Assembly (NCBI GenBank): GCA_009694415.1
Contig: SHUZ01000005.1
Location: 1-38,540, forward strand
Reading direction: 5' to 3'
DNA: 38,540 nt
Source of the DNA: Acidimicrobiia bacterium
GTDB lineage: Bacteria; Actinomycetota; Acidimicrobiia; IMCC26256; JAENVU01
Part shown: in pieces, positions 14,450 through 24,524 of the stretch
Layout of the letters: every line of letters begins with the position of its first letter
How positions within the stretch are numbered: the stretch's first letter is position 1
The notes under the pieces: model-generated
Told to the model about the DNA's origin: nothing
The model's database searches: none
The model's input: the letters and a program-made list of their open reading frames with translations, nothing else
Program-made: the position numbers and the translations under genes

Positions 14450-15753
14450 TTACAGGAACGATATTGATCCGCGGCGGAACGGTCCTCGACGAAACCGGCG
14501 AGCGTCGATCCGATGTGCTGATCAAGGACGGCGCCATTGCTGAGGTGTCCGAAGGCATCGGGGTTCAAGCAGGAACTCAGGTATTGGATGCCGAAGGCTG
14601 CATCGTGTCCCCTGGGCTTGTTGACATTCAGGTCCACTTCAGGGAACCAGGCCGCGAGGAATCTGAGACGATCGAAACCGGTGCGCGTGCCGCGGCCCTT
14701 GGCGGAAACACAGCGGTTGTTGCCATGCCTAACACGCAGCCGCCATTAGATGACGCGAAGGTCGTCAGTTCTGTACTTGAACAGGGCCGACGCGCGGCTT
14801 GTCTTGTAACCGTTGCTGGCTGCATTACGAAAGGCCGGGCCGGAATCGAGTTGGCCCCTATGGGTGAACTCCATGATCTCGGCGTCCGGATTTTCACAGA
14901 CGATGGCGATTGCGTGGCAGATGCCAACGTGATGCGCAGGGCATTCGAATATGCGCTCGCCCTTCCAGGAGCTGTGATCTCTCAGCATGCCGAGGATCCT
15001 GCTCTGGTGGCCGGCGGCCATATGCATGAAGGTGCATGGTCGGCGCGTTTAGGAATTCCCGGTCGCCCCGGTGAAGCAGAGTCAACGATCGTTGCGCGCG
15101 ATATTGCGCTGGCCAGACTCACGGGAGGGCGCTATCACGTCCTGCACATGTCGACTGGCGCCGCGACACAACTTGTTCGTGCGGCGAAAGCCGAAGGATT
15201 GCGCGTAACCGCAGAGGCATCACCGCAGCACTTCACTCTTACCGACGAGAAGTGCTCGGGGTTCGATCCGGTATTCAAGATGAACCCGCCACTTCGACCG
15301 GAATCCGATGTTGCCGCGATTGTTGCGGGCCTGGCTGATGGCACGATCGACGCGATAGCGACTGACCATGCGCCGCACTCTCCTGAAACCAAGGAACTTC
15401 CTTTCGAGGAAGCTCCTCCTGGGATGCTCGGCGTTGAGACTGCTCTTGCAGTGGCCATCACGCGCCTCGTCGAAACGGGAATCATGTCGCTCGCCGATGT
15501 GTTGGCCGCAATGTCGTGGCGCCCCGCTCGCATCGCAGGCTTAGACGCGCATGGACATGGCATGCCGGTCGTCGCGGGTAATCCGGCGAACCTCTGTGTG
15601 ATCGACCCATTCGAAACGTGGGTCGTCGACCAGCAACGCCTATCTAGTAAATCTTTCAATACGCCATGGGAAGGTTGGAAATTGACCGGAAAGGCTCGAC
15701 ACACGATCTTGCGCGGTGAAGCCGTAGTTGCGTACGGAGAGGCAACGCGATGA
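14446..15753 (+). CDS. pyrC: Dihydroorotase, type I
   Basis: 435-residue amidohydrolase that closes carbamoyl aspartate to dihydroorotate. The metal-site motif reads DIQVHFREPG, so the first His of the usual HxH pair is Gln (Q62-V-H64). The remaining expected ligands are present: Asp153 region (FTDDGDC), His181 (SQHAEDP), His231/His234 (YHVLHMS) and Asp307 (ATDHAPH). The Q-x-H form is known in some bacterial dihydroorotases. GTG 14446 has a strong GGAGGA six bases upstream and overlaps pyrB by four bases. It ends in an ATGA overlap with carA. Confidence 0.94.
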   Translation: MITGTILIRGGTVLDETGERRSDVLIKDGAIAEVSEGIGVQAGTQVLDAEGCIVSPGLVDIQVHFREPGREESETIETGARAAALGGNTAVVAMPNTQPPLDDAKVVSSVLEQGRRAACLVTVAGCITKGRAGIELAPMGELHDLGVRIFTDDGDCVADANVMRRAFEYALALPGAVISQHAEDPALVAGGHMHEGAWSARLGIPGRPGEAESTIVARDIALARLTGGRYHVLHMSTGAATQLVRAAKAEGLRVTAEASPQHFTLTDEKCSGFDPVFKMNPPLRPESDVAAIVAGLADGTIDAIATDHAPHSPETKELPFEEAPPGMLGVETALAVAITRLVETGIMSLADVLAAMSWRPARIAGLDAHGHGMPVVAGNPANLCVIDPFETWVVDQQRLSSKSFNTPWEGWKLTGKARHTILRGEAVVAYGEATR

Positions 15754-16853
15754 ACCGTACGGAGGCGGTGTTGATCCTCAACGATGGGGAGATGTTCGAG
15801 GGTGAGTGGGTTGGCGCTGCCGAGCCGACAGTTGCCACAGGGGAGATCGTATTCAATACGTCTCTATCGGGCTACCAAGAGATCGTGACGGACCCGAGTT
15901 ATGCGGGACAGATCATCACGTTCACGTATCCACATATCGGCAACTACGGCACCAACCCCGAGGACAATGAACATCCGCGTCCGCACTGCAGGGGCGTCGT
16001 TGTACGTGATCTCGCGAGGCGCGCTAGCAACTGGCGTAGCACCGACTCGTTCGAAGCGTTCCTTGCTCATCACAATGTTCCAGCGATATCCGGTATTGAT
16101 ACGCGCCGTCTGACGCGTCATCTCCGCGATAGCGGAACGGTGCCTGGAGCATTTGGCATTGACGAATCATCGGTGCGTGAGGCCGCTCGCCTTGAGGTTC
16201 CAACCGACGGCGTCGATCTCGTGTCGACTGTCACGACACAAAATGCGTACTCAGTCGGCGACGTGGACGCACCGTTTCGTGTTGTGGCTTATGACTTCGG
16301 AATCAAGGCAACGATCTTGGACCACCTTGTGGGCGTCGGTTGTGTCGTAGAGGTGGTTCCGGCGTCGACGTCGGCTGACGACGTGATCGCGCGGTCGCCC
16401 GACGGCGTGTTCCTGTCGAACGGCCCCGGTGACCCGGCCGCCGTTGCTCACGCGCCCGCCACCGTGCATGCATTGCTGGGTACCGGTATTCCGATCTTCG
16501 GGATATGTCTCGGGCACCAAATTCTCGGCCGCGCTCTCGGGGGAGACACGTTTAAGTTGGCCTTCGGGCACCATGGAGCGAATCACCCTGTACGGCATGA
16601 GAAGTCTGGACGCGTAGAGATAACTAGTCAGAATCACAACTACGCGGTAGATGTGGCGTCGGTAGAACGCGCGGTGTCAATCACACACGTCAACCTCAAC
16701 GACGGAGTTTGTGAGGGATTGGCGGTGTCTGGGGAACCGATCTATTCGGTTCAACATCACCCTGAGGCAGGACCCGGTCCACACGACGCGTCATACCTCT
16801 TCTCCGACTTTGTTGCGTTGATGGCTGGCGAAGCAATGTCGGTGGGCGCCTGA
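15750..16853 (+). CDS. carA: Carbamoyl-phosphate synthase small (glutaminase) subunit
   Basis: 367 residues. It hydrolyses glutamine and feeds ammonia to CarB. The N-terminal CPSase domain includes [20 protein letters not shown] and [12 protein letters not shown]. The class I amidotransferase domain has the nucleophile Cys253 in GICLGHQ, and the His337-Pro-Glu339 part of the triad in [12 protein letters not shown]. The start overlaps the pyrC stop by four bases and the stop overlaps carB by one base (TGATG), so the subunits are likely produced together. Confidence 0.97.
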   Translation: MNRTEAVLILNDGEMFEGEWVGAAEPTVATGEIVFNTSLSGYQEIVTDPSYAGQIITFTYPHIGNYGTNPEDNEHPRPHCRGVVVRDLARRASNWRSTDSFEAFLAHHNVPAISGIDTRRLTRHLRDSGTVPGAFGIDESSVREAARLEVPTDGVDLVSTVTTQNAYSVGDVDAPFRVVAYDFGIKATILDHLVGVGCVVEVVPASTSADDVIARSPDGVFLSNGPGDPAAVAHAPATVHALLGTGIPIFGICLGHQILGRALGGDTFKLAFGHHGANHPVRHEKSGRVEITSQNHNYAVDVASVERAVSITHVNLNDGVCEGLAVSGEPIYSVQHHPEAGPGPHDASYLFSDFVALMAGEAMSVGA

Positions 16854-19800
16854 TGCCGCGGCGTACAGATATCGAATCGATCCTGATTATCGGATCAGGA
16901 CCGATTGTCATAGGCCAAGCCTGTGAGTTTGACTACTCGGGCACACAGGCATGTCGCGTGTTGCGCGATGAGGGCTACCGAGTCATCCTCGTCAATTCGA
17001 ATCCCGCGACGATCATGACCGACCCGGAATTCGCCGACGCGACTTATGTAGAACCGCTCGATGTTGAATCGCTGCGTCGCGTTATCGAAAAAGAGCGACC
17101 AGATGCAGTACTGCCAACTCTCGGAGGCCAAACCGCGCTCAACCTCGCAATCGAGCTTGATGAAGCTGGGGTCTTCAAAGAGTTTGATTGCGAACTTATA
17201 GGAGCAAGCATCGAAGCGATCCATACCGCCGAGGATCGCTCACGATTTAAAGAAGCGATGATCGAAATTGGTATTGCTGTTCCTAGTTCCGGGCTCGCTT
17301 ACAACGTAGATGAAGCATTGCTTGTTGGGGAGGAGGTCGGGTTTCCGCTGATCTGCCGCCCAAGTTTCATTCTTGGCGGCGGCGGGACTGGATTCGCGCA
17401 TGACGTGGAGGAATTGCGAGAGGTTGCGACCCGCGGTCTTGCTGCTAGTCCTGTTTCTGAGATCTTGCTTGAACAGTCGGTGTACGGCTGGAAGGAATAC
17501 GAACTCGAAGTGATGCGCGACCACGCTGACAACGTGGTCATCGTTTGTTCTATTGAGAACGTCGACCCGATGGGAGTGCATACGGGTGACTCGATCACGG
17601 TCGCTCCCGCACAGACTTTGACCGATATTGAATATCAGAAAATGCGCGATGCAGCGATTGCGTGCATCCGACGCGTCGGTGTGGATACGGGTGGTTCGAA
17701 CGTTCAGTTCGGTATCAATCCAGATGACGGCGAAATGGTGATCATCGAGATGAACCCCCGTGTGTCTAGATCATCAGCGCTGGCGAGTAAAGCGACAGGT
17801 TTCCCCATCGCGAAGATTGCGGCGCGCCTTGCAGTCGGATACCGACTCGACGAGGTGACCAACGACATCACAAAGTTGACGCCCGCGAGTTTTGAGCCAA
17901 CTATCGATTACGTCGTGACCAAAGTGCCGCGGTGGGCATTCGAGAAGTTGCCTGGCGCATCTCCTGTGCTGTCGACGATGATGCAGTCTGTTGGCGAGGT
18001 AATGGCGATCGGGCGCACATTCCCAGAGTCGCTGCAGAAAGCGTTCCGTTCACTCGAGTCGGGGCGCCTTGGGCTGGACCCATCGGATCCCGCAATGGCA
18101 GTTGTTCCAACCGACGAACTTGTGCGTTTGACCCGCACTCCTACGCCGGATCGGTTGCTGGCCGTCGCTGCCGCGCTCGGACGCGGAGTATCTATAGAGC
18201 GGCTACACGAAGTCTGTGACATCGATCCGTGGTTCCTTGACCAGATTTCAATTGTGGTGGAGGAATGGCAAGTATTGAAGGAATTCGCCGGACCCGAATC
18301 GCTGGAGCGGGCGGATTGGCGTCGAGCGAAGCGTCTCGGCTTTGGCGACGCGCAGATGGCGGTCGCCTGGGAAGTGACTGAAGACGTAGTGCGTTCCGCG
18401 CGTCTTGCACATGGCGTCGCTGTCACATTCAAGACGGTCGATACTTGTGCGGCGGAGTTTCCGGCTGCAACGCCGTACCACTACTCAACTTACGAAGATA
18501 CCGATGAAGTTCTTCCTCTAGATCGCCCTGCAGTTGTGATTCTTGGAAGTGGACCGAACCGAATTGGGCAAGGCGTCGAGTTCGATTACTGCTGCGTGCA
18601 TGCGGCGTTCGCGCTCTCGGAAGCCGGTTACGAGACGGTGATGGTGAACTGCAATCCAGAGACAGTCTCGACCGACTACGACACCAGCGATCGTCTCTTC
18701 TTCGAGCCTCTAACGACAGAAGATGTACAGAATGTCGTCGATGCGCTCGGAGGACCTCAAGGCCTCGGCGAGCCAGCAGCGGAAACGTCCCCCGGTGTTC
18801 TCGGCGTGATTGTCGCTCTAGGCGGGCAGACCCCGCTCAAGTTGGCGCATCTCCTTGAAAAAGCAGGCGTACCCATTCTGGGTACGAGTCCCGATTCGAT
18901 CGACCTGGCCGAGGATAGAGATCGCTTCAATATGTTGTGCACGCGCCTCGGGATACCGCAGCCGCCAGGAGGGACCGCAACGGACGCGTCTCGAGCGATA
19001 TCGATTGCCAATGAAGTCGGCTACCCCGTATTGGTCCGTCCGTCGTACGTCCTCGGTGGCAGAGCGATGCAGATTGTTTACGACGATGACGAACTTACGG
19101 CAGCCATGGACGAACTCGGTGTTGCCGGGACGCTCGGTCGCGAGGGCGGGCTTTCTGCGGATCGACCCGCTCTGATTGATCGCTTCTTGGAGGATGCGAT
19201 AGAGGTGGATGTCGACGCGCTTCGGGATTCGACTGGCGAGGTGCTCATCGGTGGCGTGATGGAACACATCGAAGAAGCGGGTGTCCATTCCGGCGACTCT
19301 GCGTGTGCGATTCCGCCACCCTCGCTGAACGCAACCGTCGTTTCGCTAATCGAAGAACACACGCGAAATCTCGCCGATGCTCTCAATGTTTGCGGCCTTC
19401 TCAATGTGCAATTCGCCGTGAAGCAAGACGAAGTCTTCGTCATCGAAGCCAACCCGCGAGCAAGCCGTACGGTTCCTTTTGTAAGTAAGGCAACAGGCGT
19501 GCCACTCGCCAAGGTGGCTGCTCGATTGATGCTCGGAGCGACCCTTGCTGAACTGCGGGTCGAAGGTCTCGTACGGCCACCCGCGAATGGGGGACATATT
19601 TCGGTCAAGGAAGCTGTCTTGCCATTTGCTCGTTTCCCGACCGTTGACACGATTCTCGGTCCAGAGATGCGATCGACCGGTGAGGTTATGGGCATCGACC
19701 GCAGTTTTGGCAAGGCATTCGCGAAGAGCCAGGCCGCGGCCGGTAGTCGTCTTCCCCGAAAAGGGACAGTGTTCATATCGCTTGCAGATCGTGACAAAAC

Positions 19801-20185
19801 TTTCGGTTTGGCTGCGGCGCGAAATCTGTCGGAACTCGGGTTCTCCATCATCGCCACATCGGGTACCGCGGCGGCATGTGAGGGTTCTGGAGTGCCGATT
19901 GCGAATGTCGTCGCCAAGGTTGGCGACCAGGGTGGAGATGATGCGGCCGACTTGATCGCATCGGGCAAGGTGGATCTAGTGATCAACACTCCGCGTGGCC
20001 GAGGTCCGCGCGCGGACGGTGCGCATATACGACGAGCGGCGACCCTGCACGGCATTCCATGTCTTACAACGGTTGCTGCGGCACTTGCAGCTGCGGCCGG
20101 TATTAGAGAGTGCGCCACGAGTGAAGTAGATATTCGCTCTCTCCAGGAGTACCACGCTGATGATCAGCAGCAGTTAGGGCTGTGA
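16853..20185 (+). CDS. carB: Carbamoyl-phosphate synthase large subunit
   Basis: 1110 residues, the usual size for the family. It makes carbamoyl phosphate for pyrimidine and arginine synthesis. It has two homologous ATP-grasp halves, opening with [20 protein letters not shown] and, in the second half, [19 protein letters not shown]. Each half carries the glycine-rich loop: [13 protein letters not shown] in the first and [16 protein letters not shown] in the second. From about residue 960 there is an MGS-like allosteric domain ([20 protein letters not shown]). The C-terminal tail after about 1085 is short and rich in Gln and Asp. A 346-residue open frame on the opposite strand (19078-20118) is a shadow of this gene. 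Confidence 0.98.
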   Translation: MPRRTDIESILIIGSGPIVIGQACEFDYSGTQACRVLRDEGYRVILVNSNPATIMTDPEFADATYVEPLDVESLRRVIEKERPDAVLPTLGGQTALNLAIELDEAGVFKEFDCELIGASIEAIHTAEDRSRFKEAMIEIGIAVPSSGLAYNVDEALLVGEEVGFPLICRPSFILGGGGTGFAHDVEELREVATRGLAASPVSEILLEQSVYGWKEYELEVMRDHADNVVIVCSIENVDPMGVHTGDSITVAPAQTLTDIEYQKMRDAAIACIRRVGVDTGGSNVQFGINPDDGEMVIIEMNPRVSRSSALASKATGFPIAKIAARLAVGYRLDEVTNDITKLTPASFEPTIDYVVTKVPRWAFEKLPGASPVLSTMMQSVGEVMAIGRTFPESLQKAFRSLESGRLGLDPSDPAMAVVPTDELVRLTRTPTPDRLLAVAAALGRGVSIERLHEVCDIDPWFLDQISIVVEEWQVLKEFAGPESLERADWRRAKRLGFGDAQMAVAWEVTEDVVRSARLAHGVAVTFKTVDTCAAEFPAATPYHYSTYEDTDEVLPLDRPAVVILGSGPNRIGQGVEFDYCCVHAAFALSEAGYETVMVNCNPETVSTDYDTSDRLFFEPLTTEDVQNVVDALGGPQGLGEPAAETSPGVLGVIVALGGQTPLKLAHLLEKAGVPILGTSPDSIDLAEDRDRFNMLCTRLGIPQPPGGTATDASRAISIANEVGYPVLVRPSYVLGGRAMQIVYDDDELTAAMDELGVAGTLGREGGLSADRPALIDRFLEDAIEVDVDALRDSTGEVLIGGVMEHIEEAGVHSGDSACAIPPPSLNATVVSLIEEHTRNLADALNVCGLLNVQFAVKQDEVFVIEANPRASRTVPFVSKATGVPLAKVAARLMLGATLAELRVEGLVRPPANGGHISVKEAVLPFARFPTVDTILGPEMRSTGEVMGIDRSFGKAFAKSQAAAGSRLPRKGTVFISLADRDKTFGLAAARNLSELGFSIIATSGTAAACEGSGVPIANVVAKVGDQGGDDAADLIASGKVDLVINTPRGRGPRADGAHIRRAATLHGIPCLTTVAAALAAAAGIRECATSEVDIRSLQEYHADDQQQLGL

Positions 20186-20206
20186 GATGACAGTCGGCGA
20201 GCCCGA

Positions 20207-21166
20207 ATGAGAAAGAAACGAATCGGGAATCCGTCGGTCGATTCAACGGCGTGGGTCGGTCCAATCGAGTTACCTGGGCCGATCGTTGCGGCATCGGGAA
20301 CCTTTGGCCATGGCGACGAAGTGGCGCGCGTTTGCGACCCAAGCATTCTTGGCGCCGTAACAACAAAGTCGCTAGCGAGTTTTGAATGGCCTGGCAATCC
20401 AGCTCCACGCCTTCACCCCTCTCCGGGTGGAGGAATGCTGAATTCAGTTGGCCTTCAGGGTCCTGGTGTCGCGCATTGGATAGATGTGGAGCTACCCGCA
20501 TTGAGGGCACGTGGAGCGCGCGTAATCGTCTCTATCTGGGGGCGTACCGCGTCGGAGTTTGCTGAGGCAACGAAGTTATTGGCACCGGCCGTTACCGAAC
20601 TAGTGGCGATTGAAATAAATGTGAGTTGTCCCAACCTGGAAGATAGGGCTCGCGTATTCGCGCACTCGTGCGAAGCAACGCGAGTGGTGGTCGATTCGGT
20701 AGCGCAATGCGGCCTCGGTCTGCCTTTGCTTGCGAAGTTGTCGCCGAACACTGCCGAACTTGTCGAGGTGGCTGGTAGCGCGATGGATGCTGGTGCGGAC
20801 GGGCTAACGATGATCAATACGCTCGTCGGTTTCGCTATTGATGCAGGGACGCGCACGCCTGTGCTCGGCGCCGGAAATGGTGGATTGTCGGGTCCGCCGA
20901 TTAAGCCCATCGCGTTGCGAGCGGTTCACGATGTAGCGCAGGCGCTGCCCGGCGTGCCGATCATTGGTACCGGGGGAGTGTCATGTGGTCGTGATGCCAT
21001 CGAGATGTTGTTGGCTGGCGCATGTGCAGTCGGTGTAGGGACAGCAAGTTTTCGCGACCCGAGAGCAATGTTGCGGATTCATGATGAGTTGTTGGAATGG
21101 TGTGGGCAGAACGGCATCGATCGTGTGGCCGCACTAACGGGAGCGATAAACGGAGAAGGGGTCTGA
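20207..21166 (+). CDS. pyrD: Dihydroorotate dehydrogenase, class 1B type
   Basis: 319-residue FMN TIM-barrel enzyme that oxidises dihydroorotate to orotate. The active-site base is Cys141 in INVSCPNLED, as in class 1 enzymes; class 2 quinone-linked enzymes use Ser. Other class 1B features are PIVAASGTFGHG, GGGMLNSVGLQGPG, ADGLTMINTLVG and GGLSGPPIKPIALR. There is no N-terminal membrane helix, so it should be cytosolic. Class 1B enzymes usually work with the FAD/iron-sulfur subunit PyrK to reduce NAD+, but no pyrK is in this operon. The ATG at 20207 has a weak ribosome binding site. A seven-codon ATG frame (20187-20210) ends over this start codon. Confidence 0.93.
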   Translation: MRKKRIGNPSVDSTAWVGPIELPGPIVAASGTFGHGDEVARVCDPSILGAVTTKSLASFEWPGNPAPRLHPSPGGGMLNSVGLQGPGVAHWIDVELPALRARGARVIVSIWGRTASEFAEATKLLAPAVTELVAIEINVSCPNLEDRARVFAHSCEATRVVVDSVAQCGLGLPLLAKLSPNTAELVEVAGSAMDAGADGLTMINTLVGFAIDAGTRTPVLGAGNGGLSGPPIKPIALRAVHDVAQALPGVPIIGTGGVSCGRDAIEMLLAGACAVGVGTASFRDPRAMLRIHDELLEWCGQNGIDRVAALTGAINGEGV

Positions 21167-21855
21167 TGGGAGAAAACGTCCGCGGTCGTTTGGTGGTAGC
21201 GCTAGATGTCGGGGATCTCGCTGCGGCCGAAGAGGTAGCGCGACGGATCTCGCCTTGGTTTGGAGTGGCAAAGGTTGGCCACGAGCTATACGCGGATGCA
21301 GGGCCCGCGGCATTCGATCGGATGCATTCGCTGGGGCTAGCGGTGTTCTGCGACTTGAAACTTCATGACATTCCGAACACCGTCGAACGCGCTGCCCGCG
21401 CCCATGCTCGTCATGGCGTTGAAATCATGAATGCCCACGCAGCAGGCGGTGAATCGATGCTTCGCGCATTTGTCGCCGGCGCCCACGAGGGCGCGAGGGA
21501 TGCAGGGTTTACGCCACCCATAACTCTTGCCGTCACCGTTCTAACTTCGGAAAGTGATACCTCTGCCTTCGCAACACGGTTGGAAATGGCGCGGACTTCC
21601 GGCTGTGACGGCGTTGTTTGCTCGGGAGCGGAGATCAAGTACGCCCATGATGCCGGGCTTAAAACTCTTGTTCCTGGGATTCGATTTGCCGGCACTGATG
21701 CACAGGATCAGGTTCGAGTGTTCACGCCCGCGGATGCCGCAAGGGCAGGGGCCGATTGGTTGGTTATTGGTCGGGCGGTCACGGGCGCCGATGATCCGGA
21801 GGAAGCGGCGAGTCGAGCTGCCGCTGAGGTTGCAGAGGGATTGACCGGGAACTGA
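21166..21855 (+). CDS. pyrF: Orotidine 5'-phosphate decarboxylase, group 1
   Basis: 229 residues. It decarboxylates OMP to UMP, the last step of the block. The catalytic Asp-x-Lys-x-x-Asp array is seen in CDLKLHDIP (Asp63, Lys65, Asp68), with LVVALDVGD at the N-terminus and LVPGIRFAG for phosphate binding. It belongs to the shorter E. coli/Bacillus-like group, not the longer form (about 275 residues) found in mycobacteria. The ATG at 21166 overlaps the pyrD stop by one base and has GGAGAAGGGG upstream. It ends the pyr block. Confidence 0.95.
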   Translation: MGENVRGRLVVALDVGDLAAAEEVARRISPWFGVAKVGHELYADAGPAAFDRMHSLGLAVFCDLKLHDIPNTVERAARAHARHGVEIMNAHAAGGESMLRAFVAGAHEGARDAGFTPPITLAVTVLTSESDTSAFATRLEMARTSGCDGVVCSGAEIKYAHDAGLKTLVPGIRFAGTDAQDQVRVFTPADAARAGADWLVIGRAVTGADDPEEAASRAAAEVAEGLTGN

Positions 21856-21885
21856 GTTGTCCTAAAGTTGCAACACGGCGGGTTG

Positions 21886-21893
21886 CCTATACT
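21886..21893 (+). promoter_or_regulatory. Possible -10 box upstream of mihF
   Basis: TATACT at 21888-21893 is a good -10 hexamer in the 90-base gap between pyrF and mihF. No good -35 box is placed at 16-18 bases; TTGCAA at 21868 is only 14 bases away. A separate start for the mihF-gmk block is plausible from the gap and the strong downstream ribosome binding site. Confidence 0.35.
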
Positions 21894-21945
21894 CGGCCAC
21901 CCGACGAAGTTCCAACGTTCCGACGTTCTCTGGAGGTCCTTACAA

Positions 21946-22266
21946 ATGCCGCTCCCGCCGACGCTCACACCTGAGCAGCGTCTGGCTGCACTCGAGAAGG
22001 CAGCGTATGCCCGTCGAGTTCGCGCCGAAGTGAAGCAGCGCCTGAAGTTGAATCGGTTGAGCCTGAAGGATCTCTTCACTCAAAGCGATACCGACGATGT
22101 GTTGGCGAAGTTAAAGGTCGTCAGTGTGTTGGAATCGATGCCGGGCGTTGGCAAGGTACGCGCCCGTCGGATTATGAGTGACCTGGAGATCAGTGAGAGC
22201 CGCCGACTCCGAGGTTTGGGCACGAAGCAACGTGCTGCGCTGCTCTCCGAGTTTGGACAGCAGTAA
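21946..22266 (+). CDS. mihF: Integration host factor, actinobacterial type (MihF/sIHF)
   Basis: 106 residues. This actinobacteria-specific nucleoid protein is unrelated to proteobacterial IHF. The N-terminal helix PPTLTPEQRLAALEKAAYAR is followed by the helix-two-turns-helix DNA-binding domain (VVSVLESMPGVGKVRARRIM, about 59-78) and GLGTKQRAALLSEF. The ATG at 21946 has GGAGG at 21932-21936. The longer in-frame reading to 21868 is rejected because it starts in the promoter region. Location directly before gmk is the standard actinobacterial order. Confidence 0.95.
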   Translation: MPLPPTLTPEQRLAALEKAAYARRVRAEVKQRLKLNRLSLKDLFTQSDTDDVLAKLKVVSVLESMPGVGKVRARRIMSDLEISESRRLRGLGTKQRAALLSEFGQQ

Positions 22267-22291
22267 CCGCGTCGTAGCGGCCGTCGAACCC

Positions 22292-22861
22292 GTGGGCATC
22301 CTCTTGGTCATCGCAGGTCCATCGGGCGTAGGTAAAGGGACGATTGGCAAGCTATTGCTGTCGCGTGAGCCTGGCCTCGCCTGGTCGGTTAGCGCCACCA
22401 CGCGACCTCCGCGCCCAGGCGAGGTTGAAGGCGACGACTACTTCTTCATGGGACGCGATGAATTCGATGCAATGCGGGAGGCCGGAGGGTTTATCGAATC
22501 CTTCGAGGTGTATGGGCAGTCAAAAGGCACTCCGAAGGCGGCGGTTATGGAGAGGCTTGCTTCAGGTGGAGACATCTTGTTGGAGGTAGATGTGCAAGGA
22601 GCTTTGGCGGTGCGTGCGTCGATTCCAGAGGCAGTCCTGGTGTTCCTCAAGGCTCCTTCGGCAGATGCCCAACGGGAGCGCCTTGTAGGCCGTGGAGCCG
22701 ATGATGACGAACAGATAGACCGCCGTTTGGCTACAGCGGCCGAAGAAGAAGCGTTGATGGATCACTTCGACGAAGTGGTGATCAATGATGACCCAGAGCG
22801 AGCAACGCAAGCTGTCGCTGCTATCCTGAAGGCTCGTCGTATGCAGGATGGTGCGCTCTAA
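22292..22861 (+). CDS. gmk: Guanylate kinase
   Basis: 189 residues. It phosphorylates GMP to GDP. The P-loop AGPSGVGKGT is at about 8-17, followed by SVSATTRPPRPGEVEGDDYFF (GMP-binding Ser, Arg and Tyr), GFIESFEVYG, and ILLEVDVQGA. The GTG at 22292 is chosen because it places the P-loop at the usual distance; upstream in-frame codons lie inside mihF. No strong ribosome binding site precedes it, so coupling to mihF, which ends 25 bases earlier, is possible. Confidence 0.95.
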   Translation: MGILLVIAGPSGVGKGTIGKLLLSREPGLAWSVSATTRPPRPGEVEGDDYFFMGRDEFDAMREAGGFIESFEVYGQSKGTPKAAVMERLASGGDILLEVDVQGALAVRASIPEAVLVFLKAPSADAQRERLVGRGADDDEQIDRRLATAAEEEALMDHFDEVVINDDPERATQAVAAILKARRMQDGAL

Positions 22862-22863
22862 GC

Positions 22864-22880
22864 TCCCGACACAAGCGGGA
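22864..22880 (+). other. Small hairpin after gmk
   Basis: TCCCG (22864-22868) and CGGGA (22876-22880) flank a seven-base loop, just after the gmk stop and before rpoZ. There is no T-run. It could be a weak terminator or chance. Confidence 0.25.
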
Positions 22881-22933
22881 AGTTACGAGGCATCATCTAG
22901 TCGTATTAGTCGTCTATCCGTAGGAGCAATTTG

Positions 22934-23266
22934 ATGTCAGAACGCCGCGCCTCGCTCACCGAGCCCCGCATTGAAAACCTGCTCGAGCGCGAGGACTCGA
23001 AGTTCACCCTCGTAACACTTGCGGCCACGCGAGCCCGTGAGATCAATGACTACTACAACCACTTAGGTGAAGGGCTTGGCAAGATCGTTCCGCCACAGGT
23101 GACCTCGGTGTCCCGCAAACCGCTTTCGATCGCTCTCGAAGAAATCGAGGCGGGCAAGATCGTTAAGGCTGACCCTCCGGTTCCAGAGGCGGAAGCAGAA
23201 GCGGACGCGGTTGCGGCCGACGAAACAGAGTCGGTCGAGGCTGTCGACGGGCCGGACGCCGGCTAA
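22934..23266 (+). CDS. rpoZ: RNA polymerase omega subunit
   Basis: 110 residues. Omega helps fold and hold the beta-prime subunit. The conserved part is IENLLEREDSKFTLVTLAA followed by RAREINDYYNHLGEG, and then SRKPLSIALEEIEAGKI. The last 30 residues are acidic and Ala-rich and probably disordered. The ATG at 22934 has TAGGAG upstream. The gmk-rpoZ-coaBC order is conserved across many bacteria. Confidence 0.95.
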   Translation: MSERRASLTEPRIENLLEREDSKFTLVTLAATRAREINDYYNHLGEGLGKIVPPQVTSVSRKPLSIALEEIEAGKIVKADPPVPEAEAEADAVAADETESVEAVDGPDAG

Positions 23267-23273
23267 GCGCTAA

Positions 23274-24524
23274 ATGTCAGCAGACAACGCGCCCGTCGGG
23301 GCGGTCTTGGACGGTCGCCGAATCGTTCTTGCGGTGTCGGGTGGAATCGCGAGTTATAAGGCCGTCGAGTTATGTCGACTCTTGGTAGACGCTGGCGCGC
23401 ACGTAATTCCAGTACTCACCGATGATGCACAACGATTTGTTGGCGCGTTGACGTTCTCGGCTCTTGCTTCGGAGCCGGCTTGCACGAACCTCTTCAGTGG
23501 TTCCGACGGAGGGGAGCCGATTCCGCACACACGTCTCGGGCAGAGCGCTGACTTAATCATGGTAGTTCCGGCGACTGCAAAAATCATCGGCAAGTACGCG
23601 GCCGGAATTTCCGACGACTTGCTGTCGGCGACGCTATTGGCGACCCGGGCTCCTGTGCTTATGGCGCCGGCAATGCATACCGAGATGTGGGAACACGCCG
23701 CGGTACAAGAGAACATCGCAACGCTGTGTCGTCGAGGTGTTCACATCGTTGGCCCTGAATCAGGGCGTCTTGCGGGAGGCGATATAGGACAAGGTCGTCT
23801 CGCCGGCCTCGATCGCATCGTCGAAGCGGCTTCGGAACTGCTCGCGCGTGGCCGGGATCTAGCCGGACTGCGAGTTCTAGTGACTGCTGGAGGTACCCGC
23901 GAAGCGATTGACCCTGTGCGCTTTGTTGGCAACCGCTCTTCTGGAAAGATGGGATACGCGGTTGCTGCTGTTGCGGCGCAGCGAGGCGCGTCCGTGACGT
24001 TGGTGACGACAACTGCAGCTGCTGTTACGAGTGGAATGCAGATCATTCGCGTCGAGACCGCGCAGGAAATGCATCAAGCTGTCATGTCTCAATTTGATGC
24101 AGTCGATGTTGTTGTTATGGCAGCGGCGGTCGCCGACTTCCGGCCGAAGGCGGTCGCTTTCGAGAAGTTGAAGAAGAACGATGGTGTGCCCGAAATTGTG
24201 TTGGAACCTACGGAAGATATCTTGGCCGAGTTGGGCGCATGCAAAGTGGGGCAGGTGCTCGTTGGATTTGCTGCAGAGACAGACAATCTGGCCGAACACG
24301 CTGCAGACAAGATGCTCCGTAAACATGTCGATCTAATGGTTGCGAACGATGTGAGCGCTACCGACGCTGGCTTCGAAGTCGACACCAACAGGGCACTCCT
24401 GCTTGACTCGTCGGGTGCTAGAGAAGAAACACCTCTCATAACAAAGATGGCACTAGCTGGTGTCATCTGGGATCGAGTAGCCGAGCGTCTCGGCCGAACC
24501 GAACTAATCAAGGAGCAACATTGA
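23274..24524 (+). CDS. coaBC: Bifunctional phosphopantothenoylcysteine decarboxylase / phosphopantothenate-cysteine ligase
   Basis: 416 residues. It carries out two steps of coenzyme A synthesis. The N-terminal flavin decarboxylase domain (about 1-185) has [14 protein letters not shown], the catalytic His85 in PIPHTRLG, and [11 protein letters not shown]. The canonical Asn of the PxMNxxMW motif is His135 here (PAMHTEMW), and the Cys of the flap motif (SGSQACGD in E. coli) is Gly168 (SGRLAGGD). I believe this divergence is common in actinobacteria, but could not check. The CoaB domain from about 195 has [38 protein letters not shown] and KLKKNDG. The stop overlaps metK by four bases. Confidence 0.95.
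   Translation: MSADNAPVGAVLDGRRIVLAVSGGIASYKAVELCRLLVDAGAHVIPVLTDDAQRFVGALTFSALASEPACTNLFSGSDGGEPIPHTRLGQSADLIMVVPATAKIIGKYAAGISDDLLSATLLATRAPVLMAPAMHTEMWEHAAVQENIATLCRRGVHIVGPESGRLAGGDIGQGRLAGLDRIVEAASELLARGRDLAGLRVLVTAGGTREAIDPVRFVGNRSSGKMGYAVAAVAAQRGASVTLVTTTAAAVTSGMQIIRVETAQEMHQAVMSQFDAVDVVVMAAAVADFRPKAVAFEKLKKNDGVPEIVLEPTEDILAELGACKVGQVLVGFAAETDNLAEHAADKMLRKHVDLMVANDVSATDAGFEVDTNRALLLDSSGAREETPLITKMALAGVIWDRVAERLGRTELIKEQH

Noticed and set aside
15135-15704. 189-residue minus-strand frame inside pyrC
   Set aside because: Fully antisense to pyrC with shadow composition and no known motif.
19078-20118. 346-residue open frame on the minus strand inside carB
   Set aside because: It lies wholly opposite the well-conserved carB and has a Ser/Arg/Pro-rich composition typical of an antisense shadow. 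No recognisable domain or ribosome binding site.
24400-24520. SAM riboswitch in front of metK
   Set aside because: metK starts inside the coaBC stop codon, so there is no leader, and no SAM-box pattern is seen.
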